64,000 bases of DNA from Sipunculus nudus (taxonomy: Eukaryota; Annelida; Sipuncula; Golfingiida; Sipunculidae). Shown piece by piece: positions 59,190 through 64,000 of this stretch. Every line of letters starts with the position of its first letter. The stretch's first letter is position 1. The stretch spans positions 69,821,916-69,885,915 of the forward strand of contig CM049315.1 in the NCBI GenBank assembly GCA_026874595.1, read 5' to 3'. Position numbers and translations under genes: made by a program. A model generated the notes under the pieces. That model was not told where the DNA came from, did no database searches, and saw only the letters and a program-made list of their open reading frames with translations.

Positions 59190-60089
59190 TCACTTCTCAA
59201 TAGACCAAACACATGCTAAAGCTTCTAACTCACCAACAGAATAACACTTTTCTGCCTCCGATAACTTGCGTGAAGCACAAGTCACTAACACCTCTTCCCC
59301 CTCTTTAAGCTGAGTCATCAAAGCACCAATACCTGACTGAGAAGCGTCACATGTTACAATAGTAGACACTGAATGGTCAAACAATGCAAGCACTTTGCTA
59401 TTCACAATAGCATGCTTAATATTGGTAAATGCAGTATCTGCGGCGGCTGACCACTGAAAAGTCTTGCCCATTTGAACATCTCTGATAGGCTGAACCATGG
59501 TGGCATAACTTGGAATGAATTTAGAATAGTAACCACATAAACCAAGAAAAGATTTGATCTGGTCTGCTGTCTGAGGGATTTGAGCTTCCACTATACCTTT
59601 CACCAAATCTGGATTGGTATGTAGACCTTGGCTATCAACCATGTGACCTAACACTTTGACCTGGGACAGGCCAAATTCACATTTAGCATTCAGTTTGATG
59701 CCAGTAGCTCTGAGCTTTTCAAGAACAAGTTTCAATCGTAAATCATGCTCTTCCTTAGTTGTACCTGCAACAATAACATCATCAGTGAAACATTGAACTC
59801 CTGGCAGGCCCTGTAACACTGCCGACATGAGTTTCTGAAAACATGCAGGCGCTGATGCCAAACCGAAGCATACTCGTTTGTAACGGAACATACCATCTGG
59901 TGTGATAAAGGTAGTAAGGTCTCTACAGTCCTCTGTTAACTCAAGCTGATGATATGCTGACTTTAAATCTAACTTTGAGAATACAGTTGATCCATGTAGT
60001 TCACTTAACAAATCCTCAGTGTTTGGTATTGGGTGTCTCTCTACTATAATTGAATCATTTAGGCGTCTGAGGTTGATCTCTTTGTACAC
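59190..60089 (-). pseudogene. pol: Gypsy element 3 reverse transcriptase and RNase H start (N-terminally truncated)
   Basis: A 299-codon frame. Reverse transcriptase motifs in order: ERHPIP (17-22), FSKLDLKSAYHQ with catalytic Asp41, FGLASAPACFQ (75-85), and the FTDDVIV box with Asp103-Asp104 (Phe and Thr instead of the commoner Tyr-Met/Val). LGLCGYYSKFIP (182-193) follows in the connection. RNase H starts with Asp248 (TCDASQSGIGA) and Glu287 (SVGELEALA). The frame ends at a TGA that cuts RNase H. The N-terminal fingers, protease and gag are missing: sequence similarity stops at about 60090, where DIRS sequence on the opposite strand begins. Confidence 0.9.
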
Positions 60090-60094
60090 ACACT

Positions 60095-60790
60095 ACTTGA
60101 TTTAGGTTGGACGATTAATTTTGTCCAAAGCGTACTGACCCCGTCTACTTGTTGTACCTACTAAGTTTTGTAATTACCACTGCCCATCACGGATGTATTC
60201 CGTATATTCAGGCCACCAAGCAGCGTATTTGGCGTCTTAAAAGGGATATTAGGCGCAGCTTGAATAAAGGCACTGCCTCGGCTAGGAAACTTGCATGCAT
60301 TGCAGGTCAATGTGTGTCAATGAAAAAGGCCATTCTGCCTGCAAAACTTTTGTTGAGAAATATTTATCTGGGTATAGCCCAAAGAGTTTCTTGGGACGGT
60401 ATAATCGTTTTGAACCCGTGTATTGTCAAGGAGCTAACTTGGTGGCGAGAAGCTATTGATAATTGGAACGGTGCCCCAATACGAGTTAAACCTATAGAAA
60501 TTCAGGTTGCTACGGATGCAAGTCGTTTTGGTTGGGGCGCTTGTATTGAGACATTACATGTTGAAGCTTCAGGACAATGGAATACTCGGGTCGCCCACAT
60601 GCCTTCCAACTACAGGGAGCTTCTTGCCGCAGGGCTGGCTCTGAGGTCATTTGGACCCGAATTCCAGGGGAAATCTGTTCAAATCTTGAGCGACAACGCA
60701 CAGGGTTCTGTCCGCAAGTATAACAATGCAGACAGTGGGCGCTACAGCCATTGCTATACACGCGGACAGAAATCCGCCTCGCTTGTATGA
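60095..60790 (+). pseudogene. DIRS-type retrotransposon reverse transcriptase/RNase H fragment
   Basis: The plus strand begins with GWTINFVQSVLTPS (from about 60102), the end of the DIRS reverse transcriptase palm/thumb; a frameshift follows. The 213-codon frame has QRIWRLKRDIRRSLN and ARKLACIAGQCVSM, the thumb region. RNase H of DIRS type follows with ELTWWREAIDNWNG (95-108), Asp123 in ATDASRFGWGA, Glu157 in NYRELLAA and Asp182 in ILSDN. After about 60710 a shift to the frame at 60726 (TVGATAIAIHADRN) continues the fold briefly. The tyrosine recombinase that DIRS elements use in place of an integrase is not found, nor are split or inverted repeats. 5' truncation is at the junction with Gypsy element 3. 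Confidence 0.8.
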
Positions 60791-60849
60791 AAAACTATCC
60801 TGGAAAAAATGCGGACACGGCAAATGGGACGGGCCTTCGCCGTATAGGC

Positions 60850-62105
60850 CTATAAAGACCCCAAAAATCCCACTTTCCGCGGTTTTGTACACTTGGCAGC
60901 CGGTAACGGCTGTAAGACCCCCCTTGTCATGTGAGACACGTGGCTGTGTTTATTTTCCCAATGTAACATCTATAAAAAACACCTGAGATTTTGGCTCGTT
61001 TAAATAATATTCAAATACATGCTGATATTAAAACCTTTTTTACCGGAACATTTTTGTTCAATTTTTGCCAAAATTACCCTTCCAAGCAGTCCACATTAAC
61101 CATTTGCATAACATGTCTCCGATTGGCCACAAATTTATAAATAATTGCGTCATACCTTCCATTCTGTTTGAGGTTATGCTTAACATATACATATATAAAT
61201 CAATCATTATCTGACAAATCTGTCATAAATGCGAAAGCCTACCAGAGCAGGCCAAGCCATACACTATACTCTCTTGCAGGACCCAGGTCATGTTCATAAA
61301 TAGGACAATGTGATCTGACTTTAAACGGCTACTTTGAAAAACCCGCAGATAAGTAATGCTTAATTATATAACTCTTGCTTGGTTCTTTCACAATGTTTTT
61401 CATTACACTGCAGTATTCAGAGTAATGCTATCAGTGGTGGATTCGGGGGGTGGGGGGGGGATGTGTCTTCAAGGATTCTGCACTGGTAAGTGTTTGCCGC
61501 CTACGTGGGTTGAGTTGATTTCATAAACTATCCTGTACTGTTGATTCAATCTTCTTTTAAAATTACGGGGAATTCCTCGAAACTTTGAAAGGTTTGGTTC
61601 TCAGCCTCCGCCCGCATTTAATCACCGATATTAACAACTATATTTTCATAGGAATAGAAACTTACTAGTTGGAGCCCCTCGGACATTTCTTTTAAGACGA
61701 TTGATTAATTCAATTTTGCTCTAATTGCCTTGGCTATGTACTGACTGCTTTTACCTATTTAGCCTTTAAATGTCGTATTATTATGCTTTTCCATGATCAT
61801 ATGTCATTTTTTTACAAAAAAAAATAAATAAATTACACCAGGTATAATGCTTCAATGCTGGACCATTACTTTTCAAGAACATGTGTGACATATATATGAA
61901 CAATGCAAGTACTAAACACTTAGATCAAGGAACAATTAAACAAACATTACTGCTGCAATTCTGGCATGGGTGCACACAACACAAAAACTAGAATATGGGT
62001 ATTCAACAAGCGACTATGTGTATCCGCCAAAATCAGAGCAGGAAAAGTGAAGTGAGGCATGGATTGAGTGGCAAGGGGAAATAGAGTGAGGTGTGTTGCA
62101 TAATA
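60850..62105. other. Intergenic, nothing recognised
   Basis: Possible decayed 3' part of the DIRS element at first, then AT-rich sequence. A G-rich patch lies at 61445-61460. Confidence 0.4.
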
Positions 62106-62110
62106 GCCTG

Positions 62111-62895
62111 GATGTCTGCAGCCGAAATGTGTATGTAGGTTGTGCCACCTACCCAAAAATCGAGAAAGCTGTCCAAGATGTATAAACATGCAAAATTTTA
62201 GGCAGATAAGTCAAACCACTACTGAGATATGAGTGATTTTAGCCCACGGCAGACAAACAGACGGACGCTGTGCAAAAAAGTTGCCACCAATTTTGTGTAT
62301 GATTAAGAGCTATGTGAGATCTATACACATGCAAAATTTCAGGGGGAAATGTCAAATCAGTCCGGAGATATAAGCCTGAATGTCTGCATCGTAAACATAA
62401 ATGTAGGTGGCACCACCTGCCACAAAATTCAGAAAGTTATCCAAGATGTATAAACCTGCAAAATTTTAGGCACATATGTCAAACCACTGCCAAGATATGA
62501 GTGATTTTATGCCACGGCAAGAAACAGACGGATGTTGTGCAAAAATGATTGCAGGTGGCACCACCAGTTTTGCGTCTGATAAAGAGCTATGTGAGATCTA
62601 TAAACATGCAAAATTTTTACCAAATCGGTCAAATGGTTCCAGAGATATGAGCTTGGATGTCTACAGCGTCAATTTGAATGTAGGTGGCGCCACCTATCAT
62701 AAAACAAGAAAGCTGTCAAGGATGTATAAACCTGCAAAATTTCAGGTGGATAAGTCAAACTACTGCCGAGATATGAGTGATTTTATCCCAAAGCAGATGA
62801 ACAGATGGACGCTGTGCAAACAAAGTTGCAGGTGGCGCCACCAGTTTTACGTATGATAAAGAGCTATGGGAGATCTATACACATGCAAAATTTTC
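62111..62895 (+). repeat. Tandem repeat, about 275-bp unit, nearly 3 copies
   Basis: Units start near 62111, 62383 and 62660. Each has ATGTAGGTGGC(A/G)CCACCT, AAGATGTATAAACCTGCAAA, ATATGAGTGATTTTA, ACAGACGGACGCTGTGCAAA, AAAGAGCTATGTGAGATCTA and GGAGATAT.AGC. The frame at 62476-62856 exists only because the repeat has few stops in that phase; it does not persist across all units. Confidence 0.8.
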
Positions 62896-63281
62896 ACTGA
62901 TGACCTTATGTGACCAACATTAGCATACAATTTGGTGATGATAGCTCCAGCCGTTTCTGAGATTTAAATTTTAATATGCCTTTTTTCACATTAAACAAAG
63001 TTCAACCTCCTGTAACTCAGCCAAAAATCTCCGAACTGGAACCATTCGAACAAACTTGAGAAAGATTGTTCCAGGGATCATTTCTGTGAAATATTGGACA
63101 ATTTGGTTGGACAGTTTCGGAGGAGAAGATTTTTAAAGCCTTTTTAGCTTTTTCCCTATACAATCTAAGAAAATGCAGTTAGAAAAAAAATTCGATATAG
63201 TTTTTTGGATGTCTGATTACTTACAAAAAAATTGGTGATGCTAGCTCCTGCTGTTTTTGAGAAAGCTATGGTTAACGCACA

Positions 63282-63340
63282 GACGACGCACGACGCACGA
63301 CATACGACGCACGACACACGACGCACGACGGACGACGCCG
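63282..63340 (+). repeat. Minisatellite (GACGCACGAC), about 6 units
   Basis: Tandem ACGACGCACGACRYACG-type units. GACGGACGAC-type arrays of this sort often lie at the edge of dispersed non-coding repeats. The upstream phrase GGTGATG(A/C)TAGCTCC(A/T)GC occurs twice (62934 and 63233), so the array ends a roughly 300-bp duplicated module. Confidence 0.7.
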
Positions 63341-63429
63341 CAACACCGCATAAGCTAATAGGTTCGCTAACAAACCGCCTGCCCGCAGTGATTCTTGAAA
63401 GGAAAGTGCCCACGCACCAAATCTAATTT

Positions 63430-64000
63430 TGTTGGGCCATAGTACACCTTCAGTAACAACAATAAGAAACGCCTTTCACCTGTGTATTTCAGTCTTTAAC
63501 AGCTGATTTTTTCACAGTTGGGGAATTAGGTTATCATCATATTAGTTACCTTGCATTTCTTTTCATACCTGACACACTGGATTTCATTCATATTTGTTGC
63601 CTTTGGTGCCACTGTGTCAATATTTTGTAAGCAAATTTTGTCTTCACTACCCCCCCCCCCCCTCCCCACGCCTGTTTAACAACAACAATGCACTCCTTTC
63701 GTATGAAACAGTCGGGGCCACATGACATGGTATATAACCCCTAATCCACTTCATGTCCAGCATTAAATAAATATCTTACATATCCTCCGGCACATTCTGC
63801 CCCCTACACCGTTGTTATTACACAAATACTTCTGTACAGACATGTACATACATAAATACAGATAAACACAAAAGTACTATTTTTATATTTATATGATGAG
63901 GATCAAACCAACCTTTCTTGAAAACACGGCTGTACAGTTAATATGTATTGACATCTTTATTCTGCAGGAATTGTTTAGATTGAATGTGGGCCATATAAAA
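63430..64000. other. Intergenic, nothing recognised
   Basis: A C-run lies at 63651-63662. No coding or repeat signal was recognised up to the window edge. Confidence 0.4.

Noticed and set aside
62476-62856. 126-codon plus-strand protein
   Set aside because: It spans two units of the 275-bp tandem repeat, and the frame is not held across all units.

Overview
The window is AT-rich animal DNA: gene-poor, intron-bearing and full of transposable-element remains. There are no bacterial operons, rRNA, true tRNA genes or CRISPR arrays. The mix (Ty3/Gypsy elements including one with an apparent protease-integrase order, a DIRS element, CR1/L2-like LINEs, a tRNA-derived SINE, a pogo/Tigger-like element, an 8.7-kb minisatellite, long TA runs) fits a lophotrochozoan invertebrate, most likely a bivalve mollusc. 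The species call is inference; it rests on repeat style, not on a diagnostic gene.

Layout. 0.3-1.4 kb: two diverged copies of an interspersed repeat, with a third at 16.8-17.2 kb. 2.1-2.5 kb: a C-rich/G-rich inverted pair. 4.4-4.7 kb: LINE reverse-transcriptase remnant. 5.36-6.57 kb: pogo/Tigger-like non-autonomous element inside TA repeats. 6.6-10.9 kb: decayed Gypsy element (complete 5' LTR, gag, protease, integrase) that stops before any reverse transcriptase. 14.6 kb: piggyBac-like terminus. 19.16-20.20 kb: the best host gene, the terminal coding exon of an orphan seven-transmembrane receptor. 21.2-29.9 kb: a 41-42-bp satellite of roughly 210 units with higher-order structure.

32.8-33.85 kb: two interspersed repeat modules that recur at 42.2-42.7 and 53.2-53.9 kb. 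33.86-35.0 kb: solo LTR of the first Gypsy family on the minus strand, interrupted by a SINE. 35.57-38.45 kb: a gag-only LTR element whose 5' LTR carries a nested LINE tail and whose interior carries two minisatellites. 38.7-38.9 kb: another LINE remnant. 40.1-42.25 kb: foldback element with arms of about 330 bp. 44.9-46.7 kb: a second inverted-repeat element with a nested 212-bp MITE. 47.1-47.8 kb: G-rich arrays with quadruplex potential. 50.4-51.2 kb: degraded Gypsy integrase tail, minus strand. 52.37-52.61 kb (plus) and 54.31-54.42 kb (minus): two candidate orphan exons with good splice donors. 57.34-60.09 kb: a fairly young Gypsy element (reverse transcriptase to 3' LTR, minus) joined head-on to a DIRS fragment (60.1-60.8 kb, plus). 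62.1-62.9 kb: a 275-bp tandem repeat.

No cellular pathway is encoded here. The genes do not cooperate; the window is a record of nested insertion, deletion and tandem amplification around a few host exons.
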